A DNA stretch of 64,000 nucleotides, taken from contig NZ_CP031093.1 of NCBI RefSeq assembly GCF_004851605.1, forward strand, positions 2,046,001 through 2,110,000, given 5' to 3'. Origin of the DNA: Hydrocarboniclastica marina. GTDB lineage: Bacteria > Pseudomonadota > Gammaproteobacteria > Pseudomonadales > Oleiphilaceae. Shown in pieces: positions 1 to 9,240 of this stretch; position 1 is the first letter of the stretch; every line of letters starts with the position of its first letter. The notes below the pieces were generated by a model. The model was not told where the DNA came from and did not search any database. It saw only the letters and a list, made by a program, of their open reading frames with translations. The translations under genes were made by a program, and so were the position numbers.

Positions 1-2
1 AT

Positions 3-497
3 TTTCGCAGCAAGTCCGACATCGTCCGCGAGCTATTTGGCTGGTATGAGGCTCAGATAAATCACCTTCTGGAAGTGCCTGAAGTCGAGATCTCAATCGA
101 GGACCAATGGCTTTTCCTACATCTGATTTTCGAGAACATCGCTGAATACCGGTTTATCTACCAGGACCTCATCAATGTCCTGTCACGCTACGAAACCTTG
201 CGTGCGCCTTTCCGCCGCATTCTGAAGCACAAACGGCTGGCGTCCCGCACGATCTGTAACAGCCTGCGTGAGCAGGCGCTCCTCAAGGCCACTGACGCTG
301 AAATAGAGGGACTCTGCGAACAGATTACGCTGACGACCACTTATTGGCTGAGCTTTGAAATGCTGGCGCATCTGGAGGAAAAGGACGCGGTAGATCTGGG
401 CCGGGGGGTTTATCAAGTCATGTTTCTGCTTGCGCCTTACCTTCGCGAAGATGAACGAAGACAGTTGGAGACACTGGGCCAGAGCTACCTGAACTGA
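3..497 (+). CDS. TetR/AcrR-family transcriptional regulator, C-terminal part (cut by window start)
   Basis: The reading frame is open from the first full codon of the window to a TGA at 495-497. It begins with FRSKSDIVRELF, which matches the end of the TetR-type helix-turn-helix (the usual tail of that domain is Y-x-H-F-x-x-K-x-x-L). About 140 residues of an all-helical ligand-binding domain follow, rich in aromatic residues. This suits TetR regulators with the PF13972-type C-terminal domain. A GTG at 75 could act as a start, but it would discard the DNA-binding end, so the gene almost certainly begins before the window. The ligand and targets cannot be seen. The phasin gene converges on it 56 nt downstream. 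Confidence 0.8.
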   Translation, partial: FRSKSDIVRELFGWYEAQINHLLEVPEVEISIEDQWLFLHLIFENIAEYRFIYQDLINVLSRYETLRAPFRRILKHKRLASRTICNSLREQALLKATDAEIEGLCEQITLTTTYWLSFEMLAHLEEKDAVDLGRGVYQVMFLLAPYLREDERRQLETLGQSYLN

Positions 498-501
498 CAC
501 A

Positions 502-524
502 CGTACCGGGTCTATGCCCGTACG
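502..524. terminator. Weak hairpin between convergent genes
   Basis: CGTACCGGG (502-510) pairs with CCCGTACG (517-524) as an 8-bp stem with one bulged base and a 6-nt loop. It sits between the ends of the TetR gene (497) and the phasin gene (554), where a shared terminator would be useful. There is no T run on either side, so the call is tentative. Confidence 0.3.
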
Positions 525-553
525 CGTCCTGCTACCGCTGACTGTCCTCGGGT

Positions 554-982
554 TTATTCTCCATTCTTGCGCCGTTGTTCCAGCGCGGCTTCCAGCTCAG
601 AAACGCGCGCTTCCAGCTCTCGGATCTCCCGCCGGGACGGAATGCCGAGCCGGCCAAGCGCCTTCGAAACCCGCTGGTCGAAAACGCTTTCCAACCGGTC
701 CCAGGACTCGGTCGCACGATGTTTGACCTCTCCCACGCGGTCTTCCACTGCCCTGACCTGACGACCTACCGCACCGCGGGTGCGCGTTTCGATTTCCTCG
801 CCTTCCCGAACCAGGCGCTCAAAAAACTTTCCGGTATCCTCTTCGGCTTTGGTGTAGGCGCCCAGGCCCGCGAGCCAGATCTGCCGGGCCGAGCCTTTAA
901 TGCGATCAGCCATCTGCACAGGTGTCTCCTCCTCCGCATTGGTCGGGACGGGGGCCTGGTTGTCTTCGGGCTTCTTGCTCAT
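554..982 (-). CDS. Phasin-family polyhydroxyalkanoate granule-associated protein
   Basis: A 142-residue protein. Its N-terminal half contains IKGSARQIWLAGLGAY, typical of PhaF/PhaI-type phasins (PF05597), followed by the amphipathic helix FFERLVREGEEIE. The C-terminal part, IRELEARVSELEAALEQR, is a clear heptad coiled coil for oligomerisation. Phasins coat polyhydroxyalkanoate granules in the cytoplasm and control their number and size. The ATG at 982 is preferred because GAGG lies 5 nt upstream; an in-frame ATG at 1012 lacks this. No PHA synthase gene is in the window, so the granule role rests on family knowledge. Confidence 0.85.
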   Translation of the reverse strand: MSKKPEDNQAPVPTNAEEETPVQMADRIKGSARQIWLAGLGAYTKAEEDTGKFFERLVREGEEIETRTRGAVGRQVRAVEDRVGEVKHRATESWDRLESVFDQRVSKALGRLGIPSRREIRELEARVSELEAALEQRRKNGE

Positions 983-1252
983 ATGTACCTCATTTTCCTT
1001 CAGACACGACATTTGCGGGATACTGTTCCAGTATACCTTCTCCGGTCTGATCCAGCAGTCTCCGCGGATGTCCGGTCGTTAAGTCAGGCCCGACCATCCC
1101 CGGATGAGGCACAAGGCTGGAACTACTTAACAAAAGCACAACTCTCCGGGCTTCGAAACCAGTAGCAACTCAGGTTAAGGTTATACTGCTCCATCAGAAC
1201 AGTTGACGGTAGCGCAAACGCTGCCAGCTCCTGGCCTATCCGGAGAGCAGTC

Positions 1253-2128
1253 GTGTCGGCTGAGGTTACGCTCCGGATCCCTGTGCACCGGTTTCTAAAG
1301 GGAAAGACGAGAATGCGGCTCAGAAAGTACATCGAGAGCAAATTGACTCCCAGGGAGCTTGAGAACAAAGTAAACCAGATCCACAAGCCGGTCGGCAGCC
1401 TGGGTTACGATCCGTGGGGATATAACACAGAATCCCTTGGATTCGGGCTGACTTTGACCCGTTTTCTCTACGACAAATACTTTCGCGTAGAAACTACCGG
1501 TGTGGAGAACATCCCGAGCCATGGCCCGGTGATGATTATCGGCAACCACAGTGGCCAGCTTCCTCTCGACGGCATGTTGATTGGCTACGCGATCGCAACC
1601 CGCGAGCACGCGCCACGCTTCCCCAGGTGCATGATCGAACGGTTTTTCCCGACCGTTCCTTACGTTGGCAATTACCTTAATGAACTCGGCGGGGTACTCG
1701 GCGACCCTGTCAACTGCGCAAAGATGTTGGCGAACGACGAGGCGATTATTGTTTTTCCGGAAGGCGTCCGGGGTTCAGGCAAACTCTACCGAGATCGCTA
1801 TCAGCTGAAACGCTTCGGTAATGGATTCATGCATCTGGCCATGCAGAATAACGCGACCATAGTGCCTGTTGGCGTAGTTGGCTGCGAAGAGACAATACCT
1901 GCGTTTGCCAATATTTCCCCGCTAGCGCGCAGGCTGGGTCTACCTTATGTGCCTCTGGCGGCCCCTGTCGTGCTGCCCGCGAAGGTCTACCTGAATTTCG
2001 GCGAGCCGATGCACTTCCCGTACGACGACATTTCAGAAGAAGAAGTCACCGGCCGGGTCGAACAGGTCAAGCGGTCCATCAGTGAGCTGATCAATCAAGG
2101 GCTCAGCAAGCGCAAAAGGCTTTTCTAA
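1253..2128 (+). CDS. Lysophospholipid acyltransferase (PlsC-like) family protein
   Basis: A protein of up to 291 residues. GNHSGQLPLDG at about residues 97-107 is the His/Asp acyl-transfer motif; here the spacing is H-x6-D, as in the NHSGxLPxD branch, rather than the classic H-x4-D of PlsC. VFPEGVRGSGK near residue 166 is the second conserved block, which binds the glycerol phosphate. It probably transfers an acyl group to a glycerolipid or related alcohol at the membrane. The GTG at 1253 has GGAGAG 5 nt upstream; an ATG at 1313 giving MRLRKYIES is a real alternative. The next gene starts on the last base of its stop codon (TAATG), so the two are translationally coupled. Confidence 0.8.
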   Translation: MSAEVTLRIPVHRFLKGKTRMRLRKYIESKLTPRELENKVNQIHKPVGSLGYDPWGYNTESLGFGLTLTRFLYDKYFRVETTGVENIPSHGPVMIIGNHSGQLPLDGMLIGYAIATREHAPRFPRCMIERFFPTVPYVGNYLNELGGVLGDPVNCAKMLANDEAIIVFPEGVRGSGKLYRDRYQLKRFGNGFMHLAMQNNATIVPVGVVGCEETIPAFANISPLARRLGLPYVPLAAPVVLPAKVYLNFGEPMHFPYDDISEEEVTGRVEQVKRSISELINQGLSKRKRLF

Positions 2129-3075
2129 TGGCGAAGAAAATGAAACCAGCAATACTGGTCACGGGCGCAGCGGGCGCCCTGGCCAAACAGGTCATTGAAC
2201 GGCTACGCCACGACAATCAGGTGGTCGCGGTCGACTTCCGGCAGCAGGTGGACCTCGGTGAGGGTATTCCAAGCTACCGCATCGACTTCAACAAACGGGT
2301 TTTTGAAGACCTCTTCAAGAAATACCATTTCGAGTCAGTGATTCATCTCGGGAGGATCCTATCAAGTCAGGAGACCCGAATGAGCCGCTACAACGCCAAC
2401 GTCCTGGGTACGCAGAAGCTTCTCGACCTGAGCAACAAATACGGGATTAAAAAAGTTCAGGTACTCTCCAGCTACCACGTTTACGGAGCCAACGCATACA
2501 ACCCCGCGCTTATCGATGAGAGCGCGCCGCTCAAGGGCGCGAATCTGACGATGGATCTGGTCGACAGTGTGGAACTCGAGAACCTCGCGATCATCTATCT
2601 CTGGCGCTACCCCAATCTGAACATCTGTATCCTGCGCCCCTGCAATATTGTTGGCCCAGGAGTACGAAACTCCATAAGCTCCCTGCTCAGCAGCCAGTTT
2701 GCGCCCGCGCTGGCAGGCTTCTCGCCCATGATGCAATTCATCCACATCGATGACATGGCGGATGCTATCGTGCTGGCCAACAAAAAGAACGAATCCGGCG
2801 TCTACAACGTTGCGCCACAGGATTGGGTCGCGTACCAGGAAGCGTTGCGGCTCTGTGGCTGTAAGATCCTTCCCTTGCCCTCTATTCCACCCTTTTTTCC
2901 CAAGCTCATCACCCGTTGGATCAATGCACGCAGTTTTCCGCCTTATCTGCTCGAATATTTCAAGTACCCGGTCGTTATCGACGGGCGTACCTTCGAGAAG
3001 AAATTCAACTTCACGCCGAAGCGATCCTTGCAGGAAATTTTCAGGTTCTACCGGGAAAACAAACACCCCGTCTAG
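2128..3075 (+). CDS. NAD(P)-dependent epimerase/dehydratase-like protein (extended SDR fold)
   Basis: A 315-residue protein that opens with ILVTGAAGALAKQVIERL, a Rossmann GxxGxxA cofactor-binding motif, and carries LRPCNIVGPG in the middle as in extended SDR epimerases. The usual YxxxK catalytic pair is not evident where it would be expected, so it may be an atypical or non-catalytic family member. Its coupling to the acyltransferase, with a one-base overlap, suggests work on the same lipid or envelope pathway, but the substrate is unknown. The similarity is to the family as a whole, not to a named enzyme. Confidence 0.7.
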   Translation: MAKKMKPAILVTGAAGALAKQVIERLRHDNQVVAVDFRQQVDLGEGIPSYRIDFNKRVFEDLFKKYHFESVIHLGRILSSQETRMSRYNANVLGTQKLLDLSNKYGIKKVQVLSSYHVYGANAYNPALIDESAPLKGANLTMDLVDSVELENLAIIYLWRYPNLNICILRPCNIVGPGVRNSISSLLSSQFAPALAGFSPMMQFIHIDDMADAIVLANKKNESGVYNVAPQDWVAYQEALRLCGCKILPLPSIPPFFPKLITRWINARSFPPYLLEYFKYPVVIDGRTFEKKFNFTPKRSLQEIFRFYRENKHPV

Positions 3076-3200
3076 CCAGGGCTTGGCCTGTACGTCCGAA
3101 AAATCGGGCAGTACATCGCCACACCCCGGCCTTAGCGTCGGCGATTTGACTGGTAAGCGGTTACGGCCAGATCGCCCAATGCCCACCTTCCGGATCAGAC

Positions 3201-3947
3201 ATGACAGTCTCCATCATAAAAGCATCTGGTTTGACGCGAGCGGTCCCGGATACCAGCCAGAGACGACGTGGCCGGGTGCAGCCTGGCGGAAAAGACCCTG
3301 CCGGTGACTGCGCGCATCCTGTACTCGCCGGCATGGACTTGACGGTCACCCAAGGCGAATCCGTCGCGATAGTGGGTCCGTCCGGCACGGGGAAAACTAC
3401 GCTGCTGAATATTCTAAACGGCCTGCTGCAGCCAGATGCCGGCAAGCTGGAGGTATTCGGCCGTGACACCGCCACACTCGGTGCCAATGGCTGGGCGCGC
3501 TGGCGGCGCAATCATATCGCCACGGTATTTCAGGATGCCAATCTGATACCCACACTGTCGCTTGGCCGGAATGTAGCGTTCCGCTCAGCGCTTGCCGGTT
3601 GCCCCGATGTCGAGGGCGAGCGTGCCATTATGGATGCCCTCGGTATTGGCAGGCTCATGGACCGTTACCCGGACGAGGTGTCTGGAGGGGAACGTCAACG
3701 CGGTGCTATTGCAGCTGCGTTCGCAATGAAGCCACGCCTGCTGCTTGCCGACGAGCCCACCGGCAGCCTCGATGAAGCCAGTTCACAGCGTGTGGCGGAA
3801 TTGCTGTTCGGGGGGATACGCGAGCGCCAGCTAACGGCAGTTATCGCCACCCACAATCTTGAGTTCGCCCGCCAATGTGATCGGGTCCTGCAACTGTCCG
3901 GCGGGCGCTTGCGACCGGTATCCGACAGGGATGCGCCGCCGACATGA
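3201..3947 (+). CDS. ABC transporter ATP-binding protein, LolD/MacB type
   Basis: A 248-residue ATPase with every core motif: Walker A GPSGTGKT (about 59-66), signature SGGERQR (about 160), Walker B LLLADEP (about 180) and the switch His in ATHN (about 217). The order and the GSLDEA D-loop are those of the LolD/FtsE/MacB group that serves FtsX-type permeases. An unusual basic and proline-rich insert lies between residues 12 and 37. The permease gene begins 4 nt before this gene ends (ATGA overlap), so the two almost certainly form one transporter. Such systems move lipids or lipoproteins or do mechanical work rather than import small solutes. Confidence 0.85.
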   Translation: MTVSIIKASGLTRAVPDTSQRRRGRVQPGGKDPAGDCAHPVLAGMDLTVTQGESVAIVGPSGTGKTTLLNILNGLLQPDAGKLEVFGRDTATLGANGWARWRRNHIATVFQDANLIPTLSLGRNVAFRSALAGCPDVEGERAIMDALGIGRLMDRYPDEVSGGERQRGAIAAAFAMKPRLLLADEPTGSLDEASSQRVAELLFGGIRERQLTAVIATHNLEFARQCDRVLQLSGGRLRPVSDRDAPPT

Positions 3948-6900
3948 TCCAGCTGCAAGGGATCAGCGCTATCGCCACTGCGTTTGCCAGCCATTACCGG
4001 CGCAACCCCTTGCAGTTCCTGAGCCTTATCCTGATCACCGCGCTGGCAGTCGCGCTCTGGGCCAGCGTTCACATACTTACCGACCAGGCCCGCAGCAGCT
4101 TTGCCCAGTCCGAGGCGGCGGTTGCGCCTGTTGTCGAGATCCAGCGAACGGACGGCGCGGCCGTGACAGAGAAAGACTTCGGAGCGCTGCGGCAGGCCGG
4201 CGTATGTGTCACCCCGCGCCTGACTATCAAAGTACCTGTCGAACCCGAGCTCACGCTGATAGGTATCGACCCCCTCTCCTCCGGTTGCGCCGGAGCGGCC
4301 CTCGGTAATAGCGGCGCTGGCATTAATCTCAGCGCTCTCGGTCAGCCCCGATTGTGGGGCAATGTCAGCGCGCTGGATCGCTGGCGCCAGAGCGGCCTTG
4401 CCCTGGATGACACCCAACTGGAGCCTGCACCCGACCTTCCCGCCCAGACTCTGCTCGGGGATATCGGTGTCGTCGCACGTCATCAGTTCGCCGGCAGTGT
4501 TCAGCTGCAGTTGGTGACCGGCACCCTTGCACAAACCGACCTGCCGCCGGGCTATCGGGAGCTGTTGGTCGAACATGGCGTAAGTTCAGACGAGTTGGCA
4601 GAGAGTTTTCTGTTCAACCTGGATGCACTGGCGCTCCTGGCCATGCTCGTTGCTGCGCTCCTTATTCGCAGCGTCTACGTATTTGGGCTGAGCCAGCGTC
4701 AGCCGACCCTTATGGTTCTTGAACGTAGCGGCGTTCCGCGTACCTACATTGTGCTCTGTCTGGGTATCGAGCTTGCTGTGATAGGCATCGTCGGCGCAAC
4801 GGCGGGGCTGTTCTCCGGGAGTCAGCTGGCGCGCATCTTCTCAGGCGGTTTGAGAGAGACCCTCGGCGGGCTTTTTGATGTCGTTGCCCGGGATTTCGTC
4901 TTGCCTGGCCCGGAGCTCTGGGTGACGGCACTCGTGCTGATTCTGGGCGTGATGCTCTGGGCTTGCGGCGACCTTGTCTGGCGAAAGAACCACAGCCTCG
5001 GAGTGACGTCCTCCACCTTTCCACAAAGGGCCAGGTCCCTGACGGGTTCACGGACCGTAATCCTGTTAATAATGAGCCTGCTGGTCGGCGCGGCGTTCCT
5101 GGGGCTAGCGGACAATCTTTGGCAGTTGTACGCCGGCGTTACCCTCGTGTTGTGCGCGCTTGCTGTAATTCTGCCGCACGTCATCGTCATCTTGCTGAGG
5201 TGGCTCGAACGGCGGGCCGTGACGCCCCTTGCGGAATGGTCATTCAGCGAAATGCAGGCACTGACCCGTGAAATGGCAGTACCACTGATTGCGCTGGCGT
5301 TTTCAATCGCAGCAGCGATCGGCGTGCACAGCATGGTCACCAGCTTCGGAACCACGTTCTCGACCTGGCTGGAGCAGCGACTGCAGGGCGACATCTACCT
5401 GACCCCGAGCCTCACACAGGGGCGTTCCCTCACAAGACAGATGGATGAATGGACGTCTCGCCTTGAAGCCATCCCAGGCGTTTATAGCGTCAGTCCACGG
5501 GTCTACGGTCGGGGGCTGGCCGAAAAATCTCCCGTTGACGTTATCGTGCTCGACGCCCACTCAGCAGGACTGGGCAGCGGGTCAATCATAGCCAGTGTCC
5601 GGGATCCCTTGCGATCCCTGGCCGAGGGCGATGGCGTTATGGTCAATGAACAGCTCGCACGCAGACTGAAGCTGGCGATTGGCGACAGGATTGCTTTGCA
5701 GCTGGGCCGAAAACACCTTAGGCCTCAGGTGCTGGCTGTGTACGCCGACTACGGCAGGCCCGCGGGCGAAGCAATGTTGACCGTCAGCCAACTCGGGCCG
5801 GCGCTGAACCAGCTCCCTCAGCGGAGTCTCGGTTATAGCCTGGCAGTCAATAATGTTGAGGAAAGCCTTATCGCGCTTGAGGCAGCCGAGCTGCCCGGAG
5901 AATTTTCGTTCCGCGACCAGGCCGAGGTCCGCCAATTGGCCGAGCAGGCATTTGCGCGAACATTTCGTCTTACCGGGACGCTTATATCACTGACCTTACT
6001 GTTGTCCGCCGTCGGATTGCTGCTGATTGGCCTTGCAACCTTCCGCATCCGACGGTCGCTTTACACCCTGCTCCATGTGTTCGGGCTTACGCTGTCCCAG
6101 GTACAGGGGCGGTTGATAATCCACTCGGCAGGGCTAGCTTTTCTGCTGGCAGTGTTGGCCGTCCCCGTGGGTATATTCCTGGCCTGGCTACTGGTTGCGC
6201 GGGTGAATCCTCTGGCGTTTGGCTGGGCGCTGCCTTTTCAAGTTTACCCGTTGTTCTGGCTCAAGCTGGTCCTCGTGGCCACGCTGATCGGCGCTTTTGT
6301 GGGCTGGGTTACAGGTGGCTTTATCAGACGCGGTCAATTGCCCGCCTCTCTGCTCCTGCTGCTACTGTCACCGATGGTCGTCTCGGTAGCGGGTTGTGAC
6401 CTGGTGAATGATACACAGCCTGATGACGGCTTTGCGTCCCTCGGGAGCGCAAGCGATGGCTTCTCCCAGCCCCACCCTGGTTTGACCATCATGCTTCCCG
6501 GAGACATGGGCGCTCACCCGGATTTCCGTCTGGAATGGTGGTACCTCACCGCTAACCTCACAGCAGAGGACGGTCGTCGCTTTGGCGCCCAGTGGACCCT
6601 GTTTCGGCAAAGCCTGTCTCCGCCTGAACCGAGCGCGCCCGGCCAAAGCAACCCGGGCCCGCTGCACGACGGCAGCGTAACCCCATGGAAAAGCCCAGCG
6701 GTCTGGATGGCCCATGCGGCCCTTAGCAGTCCCGAAAAGCATGCTTTTGCCGAGAAGCTGGCGCGCGGTGGCACAGCCCAGGCCGGTGCTGAAACAGATC
6801 CGGTTCGCCTGTGGCTGGATGACTGGCAACTCCGGGAAACGGCACCGGGCGTGTTCGCAGTGAACGCCGGTGATGATGGGTTTCAGTACTGGCTGGAAGT

Positions 6901-7477
6901 AACGCTTCGTGAACCGCCCACGGACGCCATGGTGCTCCACGGATCGAACGGCTTCAGTGCGAAGTCCCAGGAGGGACAGGGCTCCATGTACTTCAGTTTT
7001 GTCGACATGGCGGTCCGTGGCCGCATTCAGTTCGGCGCAGAAATGCTGGAGGTGACCGGCACAGCCTGGCTTGACCGGGAGTGGAGCAGCCAGCTGCTGG
7101 GTCGTAGCCAAAAGGGTTGGGACTGGTTTTCGATGCATCTGGACGACAACTCGGAGCTTATGGTGTTTCAGCTACGGGGATCGCCTGTTTTTCAGTCCGG
7201 AACCCTGATTCAAGCGGACGGCACAGTGATACCTTTAAGCCCGGCCCAGATCGAACTTCTACCGAATGAAACACGAGAGACAGAAACCGGCGAAGTGCCA
7301 GCTGAGTGGCTCATACAGATTCCGGACTACGGACTGGATTTAACCGTGAACTCGTGGCCGGGCGAGTACTGGAACCGAGGTCTGGTGCCCTACTGGGAAG
7401 GCCCGATTGATGTTTCAGGCTCACACACCGGGGAAGGCTTTCTCGAAATGACCGGATACAGCTCCGCGAAGGACTGA
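3944..7477 (+). CDS. FtsX-like ABC permease fused to a lipoprotein-type AttH/CrtC (lipocalin-like) domain
   Basis: A single open frame of 1177 residues. Residues 1-800 form an FtsX/MacB-type permease: a first membrane segment near 25-47, a large extracytoplasmic domain, then clusters of membrane segments around 222-420, 440-465 and 660-790. After FIRRGQ comes a hydrophobic stretch ending in S-V-A-G-C, with Cys at residue 818, which reads exactly like a lipoprotein signal (positive n-region, Leu-rich core, lipobox). From about 845 to the end is an AttH/CrtC-type domain (EWWYLTANL near 863, WLDREW near 1041), predicted to face the periplasm. In other bacteria, to my knowledge, ATPase, permease and AttH-like lipoprotein are separate neighbouring genes. 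No stop or start codon separates the parts here. Confidence 0.8.
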   Translation: MIQLQGISAIATAFASHYRRNPLQFLSLILITALAVALWASVHILTDQARSSFAQSEAAVAPVVEIQRTDGAAVTEKDFGALRQAGVCVTPRLTIKVPVEPELTLIGIDPLSSGCAGAALGNSGAGINLSALGQPRLWGNVSALDRWRQSGLALDDTQLEPAPDLPAQTLLGDIGVVARHQFAGSVQLQLVTGTLAQTDLPPGYRELLVEHGVSSDELAESFLFNLDALALLAMLVAALLIRSVYVFGLSQRQPTLMVLERSGVPRTYIVLCLGIELAVIGIVGATAGLFSGSQLARIFSGGLRETLGGLFDVVARDFVLPGPELWVTALVLILGVMLWACGDLVWRKNHSLGVTSSTFPQRARSLTGSRTVILLIMSLLVGAAFLGLADNLWQLYAGVTLVLCALAVILPHVIVILLRWLERRAVTPLAEWSFSEMQALTREMAVPLIALAFSIAAAIGVHSMVTSFGTTFSTWLEQRLQGDIYLTPSLTQGRSLTRQMDEWTSRLEAIPGVYSVSPRVYGRGLAEKSPVDVIVLDAHSAGLGSGSIIASVRDPLRSLAEGDGVMVNEQLARRLKLAIGDRIALQLGRKHLRPQVLAVYADYGRPAGEAMLTVSQLGPALNQLPQRSLGYSLAVNNVEESLIALEAAELPGEFSFRDQAEVRQLAEQAFARTFRLTGTLISLTLLLSAVGLLLIGLATFRIRRSLYTLLHVFGLTLSQVQGRLIIHSAGLAFLLAVLAVPVGIFLAWLLVARVNPLAFGWALPFQVYPLFWLKLVLVATLIGAFVGWVTGGFIRRGQLPASLLLLLLSPMVVSVAGCDLVNDTQPDDGFASLGSASDGFSQPHPGLTIMLPGDMGAHPDFRLEWWYLTANLTAEDGRRFGAQWTLFRQSLSPPEPSAPGQSNPGPLHDGSVTPWKSPAVWMAHAALSSPEKHAFAEKLARGGTAQAGAETDPVRLWLDDWQLRETAPGVFAVNAGDDGFQYWLEVTLREPPTDAMVLHGSNGFSAKSQEGQGSMYFSFVDMAVRGRIQFGAEMLEVTGTAWLDREWSSQLLGRSQKGWDWFSMHLDDNSELMVFQLRGSPVFQSGTLIQADGTVIPLSPAQIELLPNETRETETGEVPAEWLIQIPDYGLDLTVNSWPGEYWNRGLVPYWEGPIDVSGSHTGEGFLEMTGYSSAKD

Positions 7478-7640
7478 CCAGGACTGACCTCTACAAAATG
7501 GGGCTGGACAGAATGGGGCTGGGTTCGGCTATTCAGGGAAGTCGTCGCACTTTTATCACGACGCGCCAGCAGGTTCAGCCCTACCGGCGCGCCACTGAAG
7601 GCTATGAGACTTCGTGGGACTAGCCCATCAAAGGTGGGGA

Positions 7641-8876
7641 CTAACTCTCCAGAACTTCGAACTTGAGGCCTGAATACCTGGTTAGGCGTGTCAGCAGTTT
7701 GTCGCCAAAAGCAGTGGATGGGGTCCAGAAACCACCGGCCTTCTCGACCTTCGGTAAGTCCAATGCCAGGCAGACACCGGCCTGGCCCAACATCTTCCCG
7801 GTCGAACCGTAACCCGGATCCTGATCACCGGTCACTTTTGCCCGTAGTGTCTTGCCACTGGCTGTCTTTCCCACGAACCGGATATCGAAGAAGCCGGCCT
7901 TTTGCGCTTCCAGACTCGGGCCTTCCCCGGGCTTGGGTAGCATGAAGCGCTCCAGCACCCACCGTGACGGTTTCATCACCGATGCAACCATGAAACTGCC
8001 GATTGCGCCGGCAATACCGTAAGCCGCCATGCGCCCTTTGACGCCTCGTCCTGTCAGCATGGCCTCTTCATAGATAAAACCGCTGCCGTAGGCTTTACCC
8101 ATGAGTGCATTGGAGCGATGCACCACGCGGGTGTTTATCGCCGCCATGATGAATGGTGTGATCCAGGCATTGAAGTCTTCGTCGAAGGCGCCGGACTTCA
8201 GGTTCGGCTGGCGAGCAATGAACGAATGATTCGGTGGACACAGCGAATAGGGGTTGGCCAGTTCTTTGCGTAATCCAGGATTACCAGCCGCTTCTTTAAC
8301 GACATTCATCAGACTGGCCACAGTACCGCCCGACATGCCGCCTTTTGCAGCTTTGACCCGCATTTTTACACGTGTGCACGGCTCGTCGAAACGCTCACGC
8401 GCCTGCTGTTGCAGAAAGAACACGCCCATGTCCGACGGGATAGAGTCGAATCCACAGCAATGTACGATCCTTGCCCCCGACGCGATAGCGGTGGCTTCAT
8501 ACCGCTCGATCATCTTCTTTATCCACTGCACCTCGCCTGTGAGGTCGCAATAGTCCGTACCGGTTTCAGCACAAACCTTGACCAAAGGCTCGCCGTAGAG
8601 GGCGTAAGGGCCAACCGTTGAGATGACAACCCGGGTTTTCGAACACAGTGTGGCCAGGCTGCCTTCGTCAGCCGCGTCAGCAACCAGTAAAGGCAACTCG
8701 GTCGCCTTTCTGCCAAGTGAGCGCTTAAGTTCGTCAAGCTTGGCCTGTGAGCGTCCTGCGGCGGCCCATTTCAGGTCTCCCTTGGTACCGAAGTTCTCAG
8801 TGAGATAGCGGCTCAGTATCTGGCCAACAAAGCTGGTCGCTCCGAAAACAACCAAGTCGTATTGTGGTTCGCTCAT
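7641..8876 (-). CDS. Saccharopine dehydrogenase-like / trans-acting enoyl reductase family protein
   Basis: A 411-residue protein starting MSEPQYDLVVFGATSFVG, a Rossmann G-A-T-S-F-V-G nucleotide-binding motif at the very N-terminus. Then come TELPLLVADAADEGSL and RVVISTVGPYALYGEPLV, characteristic of the saccharopine dehydrogenase/enoyl reductase (COG3268) family. Such proteins reduce or epimerise hydrophobic, often lipid-linked substrates, and some act in trans with polyketide or fatty-acid synthases. The ATG at 8876 is chosen because the motif begins there and GGAGG lies upstream; an open extension to 8954 adds no recognisable sequence. It is transcribed toward the permease fusion and has no close partner. 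Confidence 0.75.
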   Translation of the reverse strand: MSEPQYDLVVFGATSFVGQILSRYLTENFGTKGDLKWAAAGRSQAKLDELKRSLGRKATELPLLVADAADEGSLATLCSKTRVVISTVGPYALYGEPLVKVCAETGTDYCDLTGEVQWIKKMIERYEATAIASGARIVHCCGFDSIPSDMGVFFLQQQARERFDEPCTRVKMRVKAAKGGMSGGTVASLMNVVKEAAGNPGLRKELANPYSLCPPNHSFIARQPNLKSGAFDEDFNAWITPFIMAAINTRVVHRSNALMGKAYGSGFIYEEAMLTGRGVKGRMAAYGIAGAIGSFMVASVMKPSRWVLERFMLPKPGEGPSLEAQKAGFFDIRFVGKTASGKTLRAKVTGDQDPGYGSTGKMLGQAGVCLALDLPKVEKAGGFWTPSTAFGDKLLTRLTRYSGLKFEVLES

Positions 8877-9240
8877 AGGGGAATGTCCTCCGACGATGGG
8901 TGTAGCTCTAAAAACCTGGCGGCCAGTATGGGCGAAGCGCTGTCTAACGAGCAATTTTTACCTGCACTGCTTGAGCCAGGTAGCTGATTAACGGCGTGTT
9001 TCTTTTGCTAAAGAATGTCACCGCTGTGCTTGAAAGCAATCGCCGGTGGCAGCAATCTGCGATTGAGGGTCAAGACGTCAGACAGTGCGCTGGGAGCTGC
9101 GGACTACGACCCGCCCACCTCATTTTCTGAATCACTGTTCGTTTTGCACCCTGCCATGTAATTAATTCAACGTAACTCAAGTGTTGCCGCGCATTTCAGT
9201 AACGTAGGCGAAAACACTACAGATTAGAGGAAATAGCGCC
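8877..9240. other. Intergenic region between divergent genes
   Basis: 364 nt between the enoyl-reductase-like gene (minus) and the GGDEF-EAL gene (plus). It must hold both promoters. I see no further gene, no clear operator and no strong repeat. AGAGG at 9226-9230 is the only ribosome-binding-like sequence before the GGDEF-EAL reading frame. Confidence 0.5.

Noticed and set aside
7468-7530. Short direct repeats after the permease fusion (GGACTGACC twice, AATGGGGCTGG twice)
   Set aside because: Two copies each of 9 and 11 nt with no link to a gene or hairpin; likely chance or small slippage events.
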